64,000 bases of DNA from Sphingobium sp. TCM1. Its GTDB lineage: Bacteria > Pseudomonadota > Alphaproteobacteria > Sphingomonadales > Sphingomonadaceae. Below, in pieces: positions 16,942 to 25,963 of the stretch. Position numbers and translations under genes: made by a program. Position 1 is the stretch's first letter. Every line of letters begins with the position of its first letter. The notes beneath the pieces are model-generated. The model did not search any database, was not told where the DNA came from, and saw only the letters and a program-made list of their open reading frames with translations. The stretch spans positions 1-64,000 of the forward strand of contig NZ_LXVX01000041.1 of the NCBI RefSeq assembly GCF_001650725.1, written 5' to 3'.

Positions 16942-18141
16942 ATGCGCCCCCTGCTTGCCGCCGCCCTTCTCCTGCCGCTGACCGCCGCCGCACCTTCGGA
17001 CGCCGGCCCGCCGCAACCGGCGCTCGCCCCCCTCGCCTTCGAACAGATCGCGCCGGCCGGAACCAAAATGCCGCGTTTCAAGGTCGATGCCGCTTGGCCG
17101 GCGATGCCCGGCGACCTGCTGCTGGGGCAGGTCAGCGGCGTGGCGGTGGGGCCGGACGATTCGGTCTGGGTCGTCCACCGCCCCCATTCGCTGACCAACA
17201 CCGATACGGGCCTGGCGCAAAGCCCCCCCATCGCGGTCTGTTGCAAGCCCGCACCGCCGGTGGTGCGCTTCGGCAAGGATGGCCGGTACCTGGGCGGCTG
17301 GGGCGGCGCGGCGAGTGCGCCCACGATCGACGGCGTCAACCAGTGGCCCGCCAGCCTGCACGGCATTTTCATCGACAAGGCGAACAGCGTCTGGTTCGGC
17401 GGCAATGGCAAGGGCGACCATGTCGTCCTGAACTACAGCGCCGATGGCCGCTTTATCCGCAGCTTCGGCCGGCGCGACAAGACCGGCGGCAATGACGCGA
17501 CCGACCAGCTCGGCAACCCCTCCGACGTCCATCATTCGGACGGCATGGTGCTGATTTCCGACGGTTATGTGAACCGGCGAGTGATCGGCTTCGACGCGAA
17601 AACCAATGCCTATAGGGGCCGCTGGGGCGCCTATGGCAAGCCTCCGATCGCGCCGACCCGCACCGGCGATTTCGACCAGAGCCACGCCGTCGATCCGGGC
17701 AAGGTCGCCAATCCCAGGTCGGACATTTTCGCCGACATCGTCCATTGCGTGGTGCCGACCCGGGATGGCCATGTCTATGTCTGCGACCGCAACAACAACC
17801 GCGCCCAACTGTTCAAGCGCGGGAAGGATGGCGGCCTGACCTTCGTGCGCGACCTGGTGATCGCAGGCGACACGGGCGGCACTCACACGGTCACGGACAT
17901 CGCCTTCTCTCCCGATCCCGAACAGACCTGGCTTTATGTCGCGGACATGATGAACAGCCGCATCTGGATATTGGAGCGCAAGACGCACACGATATTGGGT
18001 GCGATCGGCCGGGTCGGACGGCAGGCGGGGCAGTTCACCTGGCTGCACAGTATCGACACCGACAGCGACGGCAATCTCTATGCGACCGAGGTGAACACCG
18101 GCCGCCGCGTGCAGAAGCTGGTCTTCACGGGGGTCGAATAG
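16942..18141 (+). CDS. secreted NHL/SMP-30-like beta-propeller protein
   Basis: A 399-aa exported protein read from the ATG at 16942 (GGAG 10 nt upstream), with a signal peptide (MRPLLAAALLLPLTAAA). The rest is a repeat protein: SGVAVGPDDSVWVVHRP, HGIFIDKANSVWFGG, HHSDGMVLISDGYVNRRV and HSIDTDSDGNLYATEV mark successive NHL-like blades, giving about six. The order resembles bacterial relatives of peptidylglycine alpha-amidating lyase. No catalytic residues can be assigned, so the function remains open. An earlier ATG at 16900 is possible. Confidence 0.82.
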   Translation: MRPLLAAALLLPLTAAAPSDAGPPQPALAPLAFEQIAPAGTKMPRFKVDAAWPAMPGDLLLGQVSGVAVGPDDSVWVVHRPHSLTNTDTGLAQSPPIAVCCKPAPPVVRFGKDGRYLGGWGGAASAPTIDGVNQWPASLHGIFIDKANSVWFGGNGKGDHVVLNYSADGRFIRSFGRRDKTGGNDATDQLGNPSDVHHSDGMVLISDGYVNRRVIGFDAKTNAYRGRWGAYGKPPIAPTRTGDFDQSHAVDPGKVANPRSDIFADIVHCVVPTRDGHVYVCDRNNNRAQLFKRGKDGGLTFVRDLVIAGDTGGTHTVTDIAFSPDPEQTWLYVADMMNSRIWILERKTHTILGAIGRVGRQAGQFTWLHSIDTDSDGNLYATEVNTGRRVQKLVFTGVE

Positions 18142-18184
18142 CGCGATCCACGCCGTCCGCACCGACTTCGCCCAAATCGAAGGA

Positions 18185-18679
18185 TTATCCCGCGATCATC
18201 CGGACATAGGCACTGGCGACCCAGCCACTGACGCAGGGACCGTCATAGGGCTGCTTGCGCTCCGCGGGGGACGCGACGCCGCAATCGGCGGGCTCCGCCT
18301 CGTTGCCCGTCGCCGGAGCGGGCACCACCACCACACCCAGCCATTTCTGGTCGATGCTGCGGGTGCAGATCCAGGCGCGATCGCCCTCGACCATGCGCGC
18401 CACTTCGCGGGCGTCTGCAAAGGGCGCGGCGCGCAGCGCCAGCCCCTTAGCCCCGGCGCGCGTGACCTGCCCCATTGCACCGCAGGCGTCGAGCCGGGGA
18501 CCATCCTCCCCGATGGTGACGGGCCGGGCGACGGGCGCGTCCATGCGGCTTTCCGGCACCTCCTCGCGCGGCGCGCCAGCCAGCGAACTGTTGGGCAATT
18601 CCTCATAGACGTCGTTGCTCTTCGAACAGCCGGACAGCCCCGGCAGGGACAACAGCATCAGGACGAGGACGGCGCGCAT
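18185..18679 (-). CDS. lipoprotein with SH3-like domain
   Basis: A 164-aa lipoprotein. The signal sequence ends in LSGC (Cys18), a lipobox. Residues about 76-120 (GLALRAAPFADAREVARM... and KWLGVVVV) resemble a bacterial SH3 domain; two further Cys pairs may form disulfides. Such proteins sit in the envelope and may bind peptidoglycan. It is divergent from gyrB with 87 nt between the two starts. A far longer frame antisense to gyrB continues upstream but is a shadow. Confidence 0.8.
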   Translation of the reverse strand: MRAVLVLMLLSLPGLSGCSKSNDVYEELPNSSLAGAPREEVPESRMDAPVARPVTIGEDGPRLDACGAMGQVTRAGAKGLALRAAPFADAREVARMVEGDRAWICTRSIDQKWLGVVVVPAPATGNEAEPADCGVASPAERKQPYDGPCVSGWVASAYVRMIAG

Positions 18680-18730
18680 GACAAGCGTGATAGACCCCCC
18701 GGCCCCCCGGCGGAAGACGCCATGTTTCGC

Positions 18731-18759
18731 TTTAGTTTCGTGGGCGCTTTCCCTATATG
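18731..18759 (+). promoter_or_regulatory. candidate gyrB promoter placing the start of transcription at the ATG
   Basis: TATATG (18754-18759) is a fair -10 element; 17 bp upstream lies TTTAGT (18731-18736), a weak -35. The predicted transcript start (about 18766-18767) falls on the gyrB ATG, and no ribosome-binding sequence is visible before that ATG. Confidence 0.3.
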
Positions 18760-18766
18760 CTCGTAC

Positions 18767-21271
18767 ATGAGCGAAGAACCCGTCAACTCCCCGAACAGCA
18801 ATGATTATGGCGCCGACAGCATCAAGGTGCTGAAAGGCCTGGATGCGGTCCGCAAGCGGCCCGGCATGTATATCGGCGACACCGACGATGGATCGGGCCT
18901 GCACCATATGGTGTTCGAGGTCAGCGACAATGCGATCGACGAGGCGCTGGCCGGCCATTGCGACCGGATCGTCATCACGCTCAATCCCGACGGGTCGGTC
19001 AGCGTCGAGGATAATGGCCGCGGCATCCCGACCGGCATCCACAAGGAAGAGGGCGTGTCGGCGGCCGAGGTCATCATGACCCAGCTGCACGCGGGCGGAA
19101 AGTTCGAAAACACCAGCGACGACAATGCCTACAAGGTGTCGGGCGGCCTGCACGGCGTGGGCGTATCGGTCGTCAACGCCCTGTCCGAATGGCTGGACCT
19201 CAATATCTGGCGGGACGGCAAGGAACATTATATGCGCTTCGCCTATGGCGACGCGACCGCGCCGCTCGAGGTGATCGGCGATGCGCCGGCGGGCAAGAAG
19301 GGCACGCGCGTCACCTTCCTCGCCTCGACCGAGAAGGTGCCCGGCGACGGCGGCACCTTCAAGAACCAGACCGACTATGATTTCGAGAAGCTGGAGCATC
19401 GCTATCGCGAGCTGGCTTTCCTCAACAGCGGCGTCCGCCTGTTCCTGGTCGATGCGCGGCATGAGGAGAAGAAGGAAGTCGAGCTGTTCTACGAAGGCGG
19501 TATCGCGGCCTTCGTGAAATATCTCGATCGCAACAAGAATGCGCTGATGCCCGATCCGATCGCGATCGCCGGCACCCGCGACGACGTGACCATCGACGTC
19601 GCGCTGGAGTGGAACGACTCCTACTATGAAAACGTCCTCTGCTTCACCAACAACATCCCGCAGCGTGACGGCGGCACCCATCTTGCGGCCTTCCGCGCGG
19701 CGCTGACCCGCACGCTCAACAATTATGCGGAAAAATCCGGCGCGCTGAAGAAGGAGAAGGTTTCGCTCACCGGCGAGGATATGCGCGAAGGGCTGACCGC
19801 GATCGTCTCGGTCAAGCTGCCCGATCCCAAATTCTCGTCGCAGACCAAGGACAAGCTGGTCAGCTCCGAAGTGCGCCAGCCGCTCGAAAGCCTGATGGCC
19901 GACAAGATGGCCGAATGGCTGGAGGAGAACCCGGCGCACGGCAAGATGATCGTCCAGAAGGTCATCGACGCCGCCGCGGCCCGCGAAGCCGCGAAGAAGG
20001 CGCGCGAACTGACCCGGCGCAAGGGCGCGATGGACATCGCCTCGCTGCCCGGCAAGCTCGCCGATTGCCAGGAACGCGACCCGGCCAAGTCCGAACTCTT
20101 CCTGGTCGAGGGTGACTCGGCCGGCGGCTCGGCCAAGCAGGGCCGCAACCGCCACAACCAGGCGATCCTGCCGCTGAAGGGCAAGATCCTGAACGTCGAG
20201 CGCGCCCGCTTCGACCGGATGCTCTCGTCCAAGGAAGTCGGCACCCTCATCCAGGCGATGGGCACCGGCATCCGCGACGATTTCAACCTGGAAAAACTGC
20301 GCTATCACAAGATCGTCATCATGACCGACGCCGACGTCGACGGCGCCCATATCCGCACCCTGCTGCTGACCTTCTTCTACCGGCAGATGCCGCAGATCAT
20401 CGAGGCCGGGCATCTCTACATCGCCCAGCCGCCGCTCTACAAGGCGACGCGCGGCCGGTCCGAAGTCTATCTCAAGAACGAGGCGGCGCTCGAACAATAT
20501 CTGGTCGACAATGGCGTCGATTCGATGGCGCTGGAAACGACCGGCGGGACACGCACCGGCGACGACCTGCGCAGCCTGATCGAACATGCGCGGCGGATGC
20601 GCGCGGTGATGCGCTATGTGCCGCGCCGCTATAACCCCGCGATCATCGAGGCGCTGAGCATCAACGGCGCGCTCGATCCCGAACTGTCGAACGCCGCGCA
20701 GGCCGAGCGGCTGGCGGCGACCGTTGCCTGGATGGACGCGCAGGATGTCGAGGGGCGCTGGAGCGGGATCGTCGCCGAGGAAGGCGGCTTCCATTTCCAG
20801 CGTCTGTGGCGCGGCGTCACCGACCATCACGTGATCGAGGGCGGCTTCATCGGATCGGCCGAAGCGCGCAAGCTCCACGCCATCGCGGCCGAGGATGCCG
20901 ACAGCTATCGCACCACCAGCCGCCTGGTGACGGTCAAGGCCGCGCTCGCCGCCGAGGCGAGCGACGACGATCTGCCCGCTGCCCCGGCCAAGGGCGCGAT
21001 CGTCACGCGGCCGAGCGAACTGCTCGACGCCATCCTGACCGCCGGGCGCAAGGGACTGGCGATCCAGCGCTACAAGGGCCTGGGCGAAATGAATGCGGAA
21101 CAGCTGTGGGAAACCACGCTGGACCCGGACAATCGCTCGATGCTGCGCGTCGAGGTGGAGCAGGCCGACGTCGCCGACGAGATCTTCACCCGGCTGATGG
21201 GCGACGTCGTCGAACCGCGCCGCGAGTTCATCCAGGACAATGCGCTGAACGTCGCCAATCTGGACGTGTGA
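18767..21271 (+). CDS. gyrB: DNA gyrase subunit B
   Basis: An 834-aa type II topoisomerase ATPase subunit, partner of GyrA in negative supercoiling. Visible: the GHKL ATP site (EVSDNAIDEALAG, then EDNGRGIPTGIH), the transducer domain, the TOPRIM signature LVEGDSAGGSAKQGR with MTDADVDGAHIRTL, and the C-terminal KGLGEMNAEQLWETT. The start at MSEEPV (18767) precedes the conserved core; a longer frame from 18722 has no support. The insert between the TOPRIM parts (about 590-740) is as long as in other proteobacterial GyrB. Confidence 0.98.
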   Translation: MSEEPVNSPNSNDYGADSIKVLKGLDAVRKRPGMYIGDTDDGSGLHHMVFEVSDNAIDEALAGHCDRIVITLNPDGSVSVEDNGRGIPTGIHKEEGVSAAEVIMTQLHAGGKFENTSDDNAYKVSGGLHGVGVSVVNALSEWLDLNIWRDGKEHYMRFAYGDATAPLEVIGDAPAGKKGTRVTFLASTEKVPGDGGTFKNQTDYDFEKLEHRYRELAFLNSGVRLFLVDARHEEKKEVELFYEGGIAAFVKYLDRNKNALMPDPIAIAGTRDDVTIDVALEWNDSYYENVLCFTNNIPQRDGGTHLAAFRAALTRTLNNYAEKSGALKKEKVSLTGEDMREGLTAIVSVKLPDPKFSSQTKDKLVSSEVRQPLESLMADKMAEWLEENPAHGKMIVQKVIDAAAAREAAKKARELTRRKGAMDIASLPGKLADCQERDPAKSELFLVEGDSAGGSAKQGRNRHNQAILPLKGKILNVERARFDRMLSSKEVGTLIQAMGTGIRDDFNLEKLRYHKIVIMTDADVDGAHIRTLLLTFFYRQMPQIIEAGHLYIAQPPLYKATRGRSEVYLKNEAALEQYLVDNGVDSMALETTGGTRTGDDLRSLIEHARRMRAVMRYVPRRYNPAIIEALSINGALDPELSNAAQAERLAATVAWMDAQDVEGRWSGIVAEEGGFHFQRLWRGVTDHHVIEGGFIGSAEARKLHAIAAEDADSYRTTSRLVTVKAALAAEASDDDLPAAPAKGAIVTRPSELLDAILTAGRKGLAIQRYKGLGEMNAEQLWETTLDPDNRSMLRVEVEQADVADEIFTRLMGDVVEPRREFIQDNALNVANLDV

Positions 21272-21275
21272 TCCG

Positions 21276-21836
21276 ATGGAGCGGGTCCGTTGCGGCTGGG
21301 CCGGGACCGACCCGCTTTATTGCGCCTATCATGATGCCGAATGGGGCGTGCCGGAACGCGATTCGCGAATGCTCTGGGAAATGCTGATGCTGGAAGGGTT
21401 CCAGGCGGGCCTTTCCTGGATCACCATATTGCGCAAACGCGAAGGCTTTCGCGCTGCCTTCGCCGGCTTTGATCCCGACAAGGTCGCCGCTTTCGACGAT
21501 GCCGATGTCGAGCGGCTGATGGGCGATCCCGGCATCGTGCGCGCACGCGCGAAGATCGAGGCGACGATCCGGGGCGCGCAGATTTTCTGCGCCATGCGCG
21601 ATTCGGGGGAGGATTTCGCGGCCTATGTCTGGGCCTTCGTGGATGCCCAGCCGATCCGCAATGACGGCGTGCATTTCCCGGCAAAGACAGACCTGTCCGA
21701 AGCCATCTCAAAAGACCTGAAGACGCGCGGCTTCAAGTTTGTGGGGCCAACCATCGTCTATGCCTGGATGCAGGCGATCGGCATAGTCAACGACCATGCG
21801 GTGGATTGCTTCCGCCGCGACGTCGTCAACGCATGA
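21276..21836 (+). CDS. tag: DNA-3-methyladenine glycosylase I
   Basis: A 186-aa base-excision repair enzyme that removes 3-methyladenine. It has the Tag signature CGWAGTDPLYCAYHDAEWG at the N-terminus. The structural zinc ligands are present: Cys6 and His19 early, and HAVDC near the C-terminus (His/Cys). It follows gyrB by 4 nt and overlaps the next gene by 4 nt (ATGA), so it probably belongs to the gyrB transcript. Confidence 0.95.
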   Translation: MERVRCGWAGTDPLYCAYHDAEWGVPERDSRMLWEMLMLEGFQAGLSWITILRKREGFRAAFAGFDPDKVAAFDDADVERLMGDPGIVRARAKIEATIRGAQIFCAMRDSGEDFAAYVWAFVDAQPIRNDGVHFPAKTDLSEAISKDLKTRGFKFVGPTIVYAWMQAIGIVNDHAVDCFRRDVVNA

Positions 21837-22348
21837 AGGCGAGCCGGTTCCTGCTCCCGCTGCTGATGATCGGCGGATGTGGAAGCGAGCAACCAGCCGC
21901 GAATCGAACCGAGACAACGCCGGAAGTCGCCGCGCCCATCAACAACAGCATCGCGAACGAGAGCGTGGCACCACCGCCTGTGCCAACACCGCTTCCGTTG
22001 GATGAAGCCAAACCCTTGGTTTCACGTGAAACACCACCCCGTCGCCCGACGCCAGCCGATTATCGCGCGATCGGTACCGAACCCTTTTGGGCCGTCACGA
22101 TACGCGGATCAACCGCCCTGCTGGAACGGCCGGATCATCGCCCGCTCCGCTATAGCGTGGCGCATGACGGGGATGATCGGGCGATCCGTTATCTGGGCGA
22201 AGGCTTCACCCTGACCGCGACGGAAGGGCCGTGCAGCGACGGCATGAGCGACGCAATCTGGTCCGAGCGGGTTCAGATTGCCTTTGGAGAGGGGACGCTC
22301 AAGGGCTGCGGCGGTATCCGGGAGGACGAGGGGCCGGACCGCCCATAG
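21833..22348 (+). CDS. COG3650-like lipoprotein carrying an in-frame parS-like site
   Basis: A 171-aa lipoprotein that begins inside the tag stop codon (ATGA overlap). The signal sequence ends in MIGGC (Cys18). After a Pro/Thr-rich linker, residues about 75-165 match the small envelope domain with the GTEPFW motif seen in COG3650 proteins. At residues about 63-67 the peptide VSRET is encoded by the parS-like palindrome at 22018-22033. Envelope function unknown. Confidence 0.8.
   Translation: MKASRFLLPLLMIGGCGSEQPAANRTETTPEVAAPINNSIANESVAPPPVPTPLPLDEAKPLVSRETPPRRPTPADYRAIGTEPFWAVTIRGSTALLERPDHRPLRYSVAHDGDDRAIRYLGEGFTLTATEGPCSDGMSDAIWSERVQIAFGEGTLKGCGGIREDEGPDRP
22018..22033. promoter_or_regulatory. 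parS-like site (15/16)
   Basis: GGTTTCACGTGAAACA matches the ParB-binding consensus TGTTTCACGTGAAACA at 15 of 16 positions and contains a perfect 14-bp palindrome. It lies inside a coding sequence 13.5 kb from parB. Confidence 0.7.
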
Positions 22349-22401
22349 CCCTACGCCCGTTCGCTTCGCGCATGTCGAGAAGCGGATAGTGCCGAAGCCG
22401 A

Positions 22402-22932
22402 TCAGTCCGGCGTCGCGCCCTCCAGTGCCTCCATCGTCGCTCGGTCTTCATCCGACACGAATTCGCAGGCGAGCAGGGTCCGTCCCTTGAGCGCTGGTCC
22501 CTGCCGTGCGACGATCGAGATCAGGCCCATATCCCTCATCCCTTGATCGGCTTCCGGCAGTTGCCGGGAAAAGCCGAGGCTGGAACTGCCCAGCAATCGA
22601 TTTGATTCCGGCTTTAGATCATAATGTTCCGCCAGTTGCGCCGCGACTTCTCCCTTGACGAGGACGCCCACAGCCATGCCGCCGAACATAACATCCTGGG
22701 CGACGAACCCGTCGCGTTCGATCGGCGCCTTCAGATGATAGATGGCCGCGCCCAGCCCCGATGTGTCGGGCTTGGCGATCTTTTCCGCCGCTTCATAGAG
22801 GGTGGTGGCATTGCCGAGCGAATAGGGCGGCTGGCACAGGGCCGCGCCGAAGAAATCCGGTTCGGCCGCCAGCGCGGGGAGCGGCGAAAGGGCGAGCAGC
22901 AGCGACAGGGGCCGCAAGGAAAATAGCGTCAT
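22402..22932 (-). CDS. exported protein of unknown function
   Basis: A 176-aa protein with a signal peptide (MTLFSLRPLSLLLALSPLP, cut near ALA). I do not recognise a family. The mature part has two Cys (early ALCQPPYS and late LLACEF) that could form a disulfide. It lies 43 nt downstream of the helicase gene on the same strand and is convergent with the lipoprotein gene before it. A start at 22950 (MVHDIV) is also possible. Confidence 0.7.
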   Translation of the reverse strand: MTLFSLRPLSLLLALSPLPALAAEPDFFGAALCQPPYSLGNATTLYEAAEKIAKPDTSGLGAAIYHLKAPIERDGFVAQDVMFGGMAVGVLVKGEVAAQLAEHYDLKPESNRLLGSSSLGFSRQLPEADQGMRDMGLISIVARQGPALKGRTLLACEFVSDEDRATMEALEGATPD

Positions 22933-22975
22933 TACAATATCATGGACCATACCCTGATCCCGATCAACATAGGCT

Positions 22976-25399
22976 TCAGTCGGCCCGCATCGCCTCCGCC
23001 ACCAGCGCTTCTGCCTCCATCAGCAGCGCATCCTCGGCGGCCTGCTGCGCCACCTGCTCCCGGCCGATCAGGATCAGAACCGGCACCGCCAGGGGACTGA
23101 CCCGGTCCAGCGTTACATGCAGCATGGTCTGGCTCGCCCGGTCGATCAGGTCGCCGAGCCGCCCCACATCGGTCATCCGCGCGCGCGCGTCCGCCCAGGC
23201 GGCCTTGAGCAGCAGATGATCGGGCTGATATTTGCGCAGCACGTCATAGATGAGGTCGGTCGAGAAGGTGACCTGCCGTCCGGTCTTGCGCTTGCCCGGA
23301 TGCTGCCGCTCGATCAGGCCGGAAATCACCGCCACGTCGCGGAAGGCGCGCTTGAGCAGACTAGACTGTTCGACCCATTCGACAAATTCATGGTCCAGGA
23401 TGTCGGCGGAAAAGAGGCTTCCGGGGTCGGTGACGGGCTTCAGCCCATAGACCGCCAACGCATAGTCGTTGGCAACGAACCCCAGCGGCATCAGCCCCTG
23501 CGCGTCCATGCGGCGGGTCAGCAACATCCCGAGCGACTGGTGGGCATTCCAGCCCTCGAAACTGTAGCAGACGAGATAATGGCGCCCCTCATGCGGAAAG
23601 GTCTCGATCAGCAGCTGACCCGGCTGCGGCAGGGTGGACCGCAGCTTCTGCATGTCCAGCCATTCACGCACGTCGGGCGGGAAGCGATGCCATTCCTCCG
23701 GCTCGGCCAGGAAATGCCGCACCCGCTCGGCCAGCCGCGTCGACATCGCCATGCGGGTGCCGCCCCAGCTGGGGATGCGCGCCTGCTTCGACGTGGCGCG
23801 CACCACCAGATCGGTCGTGTCCATCCGCACCACTTCCAGCGCCATGCCGGAGAAGAAGAAACTGTCACCGGGGCGCAAGGTGGCGGCGAACCCCTCCTCC
23901 ACTGTGCCGAGCTTGCGCCCATTGGCGAAGCGCACGGCGAGCGCGGGCTGATCGACGATGATGCCGGCGTTGAGGCGATGCTGCTGGATGAAGCGCGGGT
24001 GCGACACGCGCCAGAGCATCTGCCCCTCGCCATCCGGCTCCTGCGTCAGCCGCTTGAACCGGTCATAGGCGCGCAGGGCATAGCCGCCCCCCTCGATGAA
24101 GTGCAGGACAGTCTCGAACGCCTCGGCGGTCAGCGCGCTATAGGGAGTGGCGGACCGCACCTCCGCCAGCAGCTCCTCCGCCCGGAAGGGCCCGGCGCAG
24201 GCCAGGCCCATGACATGCTGGGCCAGCACGTCCAGGCTGCCGGGACGGAAATCGTCGGCATCGCGTTCGCCCGCCTCCACCGCATCGAGCGCGGCGCGCG
24301 CTTCCAGATATTCGAAACGGTTGCCCGGAATCAGGATCGCTTCCGACGCCATCTCGAGCCGATGGTTGGCGCGGCCGATCCGCTGGAGCAGGCGCGAACT
24401 GCCCTTTGGCGCGCCCATCTGGATCACGCAGTCGACATTGCCCCAGTCGACGCCCAGGTCCAGCGACGCGGTCGCCACCAGCGCGCGCAATTTGCCCGCC
24501 GCCATCGCGGCTTCGACCTTGCGCCGCGCCTCGATCGACAGGCTGCCATGGTGGATGCCGATCGGCAGGTTGGCGTCGTTGACCGACCAGAGTTCCTGGA
24601 AGATCAGCTCGGCAAGACCGCGCGTGTTACAAAAGACCAGAGTCGTCCCGCGCGACTCGATCTCCGCCATCACCTGTCTGGCCGCATATTTGCCCGAATG
24701 ACCGGACCAGGGGACGCGCCCCTCCGGGATCAGGATCGCGACATCGGGGTCCGCGCCGGCCTCGCCCAGCACCGGCGTCACAGCGCCGATATCGCCATCG
24801 GGCGCCAGCCAGGCGCGATAGGCGTCGACATCGGCGACCGTGGCGGACAGCGCCACCCGGCGCAGCGCCGGGTTGATCGCCTGCAATCGCGCCATGGAAA
24901 GGTTCAGCAGGTCGCCCCGCTTCTGCGTCGCGAAGGCATGGACCTCGTCCACGATCACCGTGCCCAGATTCGCGAACAGCAGCCTCGCATCGGGGTGACT
25001 GAGCAGCAGCGACAGCGATTCGGGCGTGGTGAGCAAAATCTGCGGCGGTCGGACGCGCTGGCGCGCCTTGCGATCGGACGGCGTGTCGCCGGTGCGCGTC
25101 TCGACCCGGATCGGCAGCCCCATCTCCTCGATGGGCGTAAGCAGGTTGCGGCGCACATCGACCGCGAGCGCCTTGAGCGGCGAAACATATAGCGTGTGCA
25201 GGCCGTCGGCCGGATCGCGGATCAGATCGGCCAGGGTCGGCAGGAATCCCGCCAGCGTCTTGCCCGCCCCGGTCGGCGCCACCAGCAGGGCATGGTCGCC
25301 GCGCTGCGCCGCGGCCAGCATCTCCAGTTGATGCCGTCGCGGCCGCCAGCCGCGTGCGGCGAACCAGTTTTCGACGATGGCGGGAAGGGAAGCCGACAT
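22976..25399 (-). CDS. ligase-associated DNA damage response DEXH-box helicase (Lhr-like)
   Basis: An 807-aa superfamily 2 helicase. Motif I APTGAGKT, motif II DEVH, motif III SAT, motif VI QRIGRANHR, and the long C-terminal Lhr-core domain (about 430-807, FFFSGMALEVVR, IPSWGGTRMAMS) identify the compact form called ligase-associated. In many bacteria this gene sits with an ATP-dependent DNA ligase, an exonuclease and the phosphoesterase PdeM. None of these is in the window. I start at MSASLPA (25399); a GTG at 25435 would add 12 unconvincing residues. Confidence 0.92.
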   Translation of the reverse strand: MSASLPAIVENWFAARGWRPRRHQLEMLAAAQRGDHALLVAPTGAGKTLAGFLPTLADLIRDPADGLHTLYVSPLKALAVDVRRNLLTPIEEMGLPIRVETRTGDTPSDRKARQRVRPPQILLTTPESLSLLLSHPDARLLFANLGTVIVDEVHAFATQKRGDLLNLSMARLQAINPALRRVALSATVADVDAYRAWLAPDGDIGAVTPVLGEAGADPDVAILIPEGRVPWSGHSGKYAARQVMAEIESRGTTLVFCNTRGLAELIFQELWSVNDANLPIGIHHGSLSIEARRKVEAAMAAGKLRALVATASLDLGVDWGNVDCVIQMGAPKGSSRLLQRIGRANHRLEMASEAILIPGNRFEYLEARAALDAVEAGERDADDFRPGSLDVLAQHVMGLACAGPFRAEELLAEVRSATPYSALTAEAFETVLHFIEGGGYALRAYDRFKRLTQEPDGEGQMLWRVSHPRFIQQHRLNAGIIVDQPALAVRFANGRKLGTVEEGFAATLRPGDSFFFSGMALEVVRMDTTDLVVRATSKQARIPSWGGTRMAMSTRLAERVRHFLAEPEEWHRFPPDVREWLDMQKLRSTLPQPGQLLIETFPHEGRHYLVCYSFEGWNAHQSLGMLLTRRMDAQGLMPLGFVANDYALAVYGLKPVTDPGSLFSADILDHEFVEWVEQSSLLKRAFRDVAVISGLIERQHPGKRKTGRQVTFSTDLIYDVLRKYQPDHLLLKAAWADARARMTDVGRLGDLIDRASQTMLHVTLDRVSPLAVPVLILIGREQVAQQAAEDALLMEAEALVAEAMRAD

Positions 25400-25605
25400 G
25401 GCCCCGGATGTAGGGCGCACCGGCCCGCCTGTCACGGTCCGCCATGGCCGCTCGTCGCTGCGACCATGGCGACGTATCCCATATCATGATAGCCTGCTCT
25501 CAAGCGGCATATGCGCCATGCAACTGACTCGCGCCGCGCGGTCAGGCACAGGACAGCCAAGGCGCCCTGCCGCGAGGACGCCCGTCCATGAGAGGAAACC
25601 GATTC

Positions 25606-25818
25606 ATGACCGAATCATATGGCGAACCTGCCATGCCGACGATTGTGCCGATGACCCTGTTCGATGCCTGGCTGCTGCCCTTCACCTTCTGGGCCAATTG
25701 GTGGAGCTTCTACGAGGAGGCGCTGCACGTCGCCCATTGCCGTCCTTATCTTCGCGATTCGGGGGCCATCGAAGACGCGCCCCGCCCGATCGAGGATGAA
25801 CCGGGCTTGGTGGCCTGA
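25606..25818 (+). CDS. small hypothetical protein
   Basis: A 70-aa protein. The ATG at 25606 has GAGGAAA about 6 nt upstream. A hydrophobic, Trp/Phe-rich centre (MTLFDAWLLPFTFWANWW) may be an amphipathic or membrane-lying helix; the tail is acidic and proline-rich. No family is recognised. It stands alone between divergent genes. The start signal supports it more than composition does. Confidence 0.6.
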   Translation: MTESYGEPAMPTIVPMTLFDAWLLPFTFWANWWSFYEEALHVAHCRPYLRDSGAIEDAPRPIEDEPGLVA

Positions 25819-25963
25819 TCCGGGCGAGGATGAAATCGTCGGAATAATCATATAGCCGGAAGAAATAATCTTGCTCATTCCTCTGGCTCCCTCCCCCGCT
25901 CCTGCGTTACAATCCGGCCCATGACAGCGGCGCTCCAGACGCCGCACCAAGCAGGAGAATGAC

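Noticed and set aside
18185..20878. An 897-codon open frame on the minus strand opposite gyrB
   Set aside because: It is the mirror of gyrB codon bias in GC-rich DNA. Only its last 164 codons (18185-18679) have a signal peptide and make sense as a gene.
22352..22386. GTTCG...GTCGAGAAGC similarity to the repeat at 50871
   Set aside because: Too short and degenerate to call as a copy of the element.
23117..25192. A 691-codon open frame opposite the helicase
   Set aside because: Antisense shadow of a gene with all SF2 helicase motifs.
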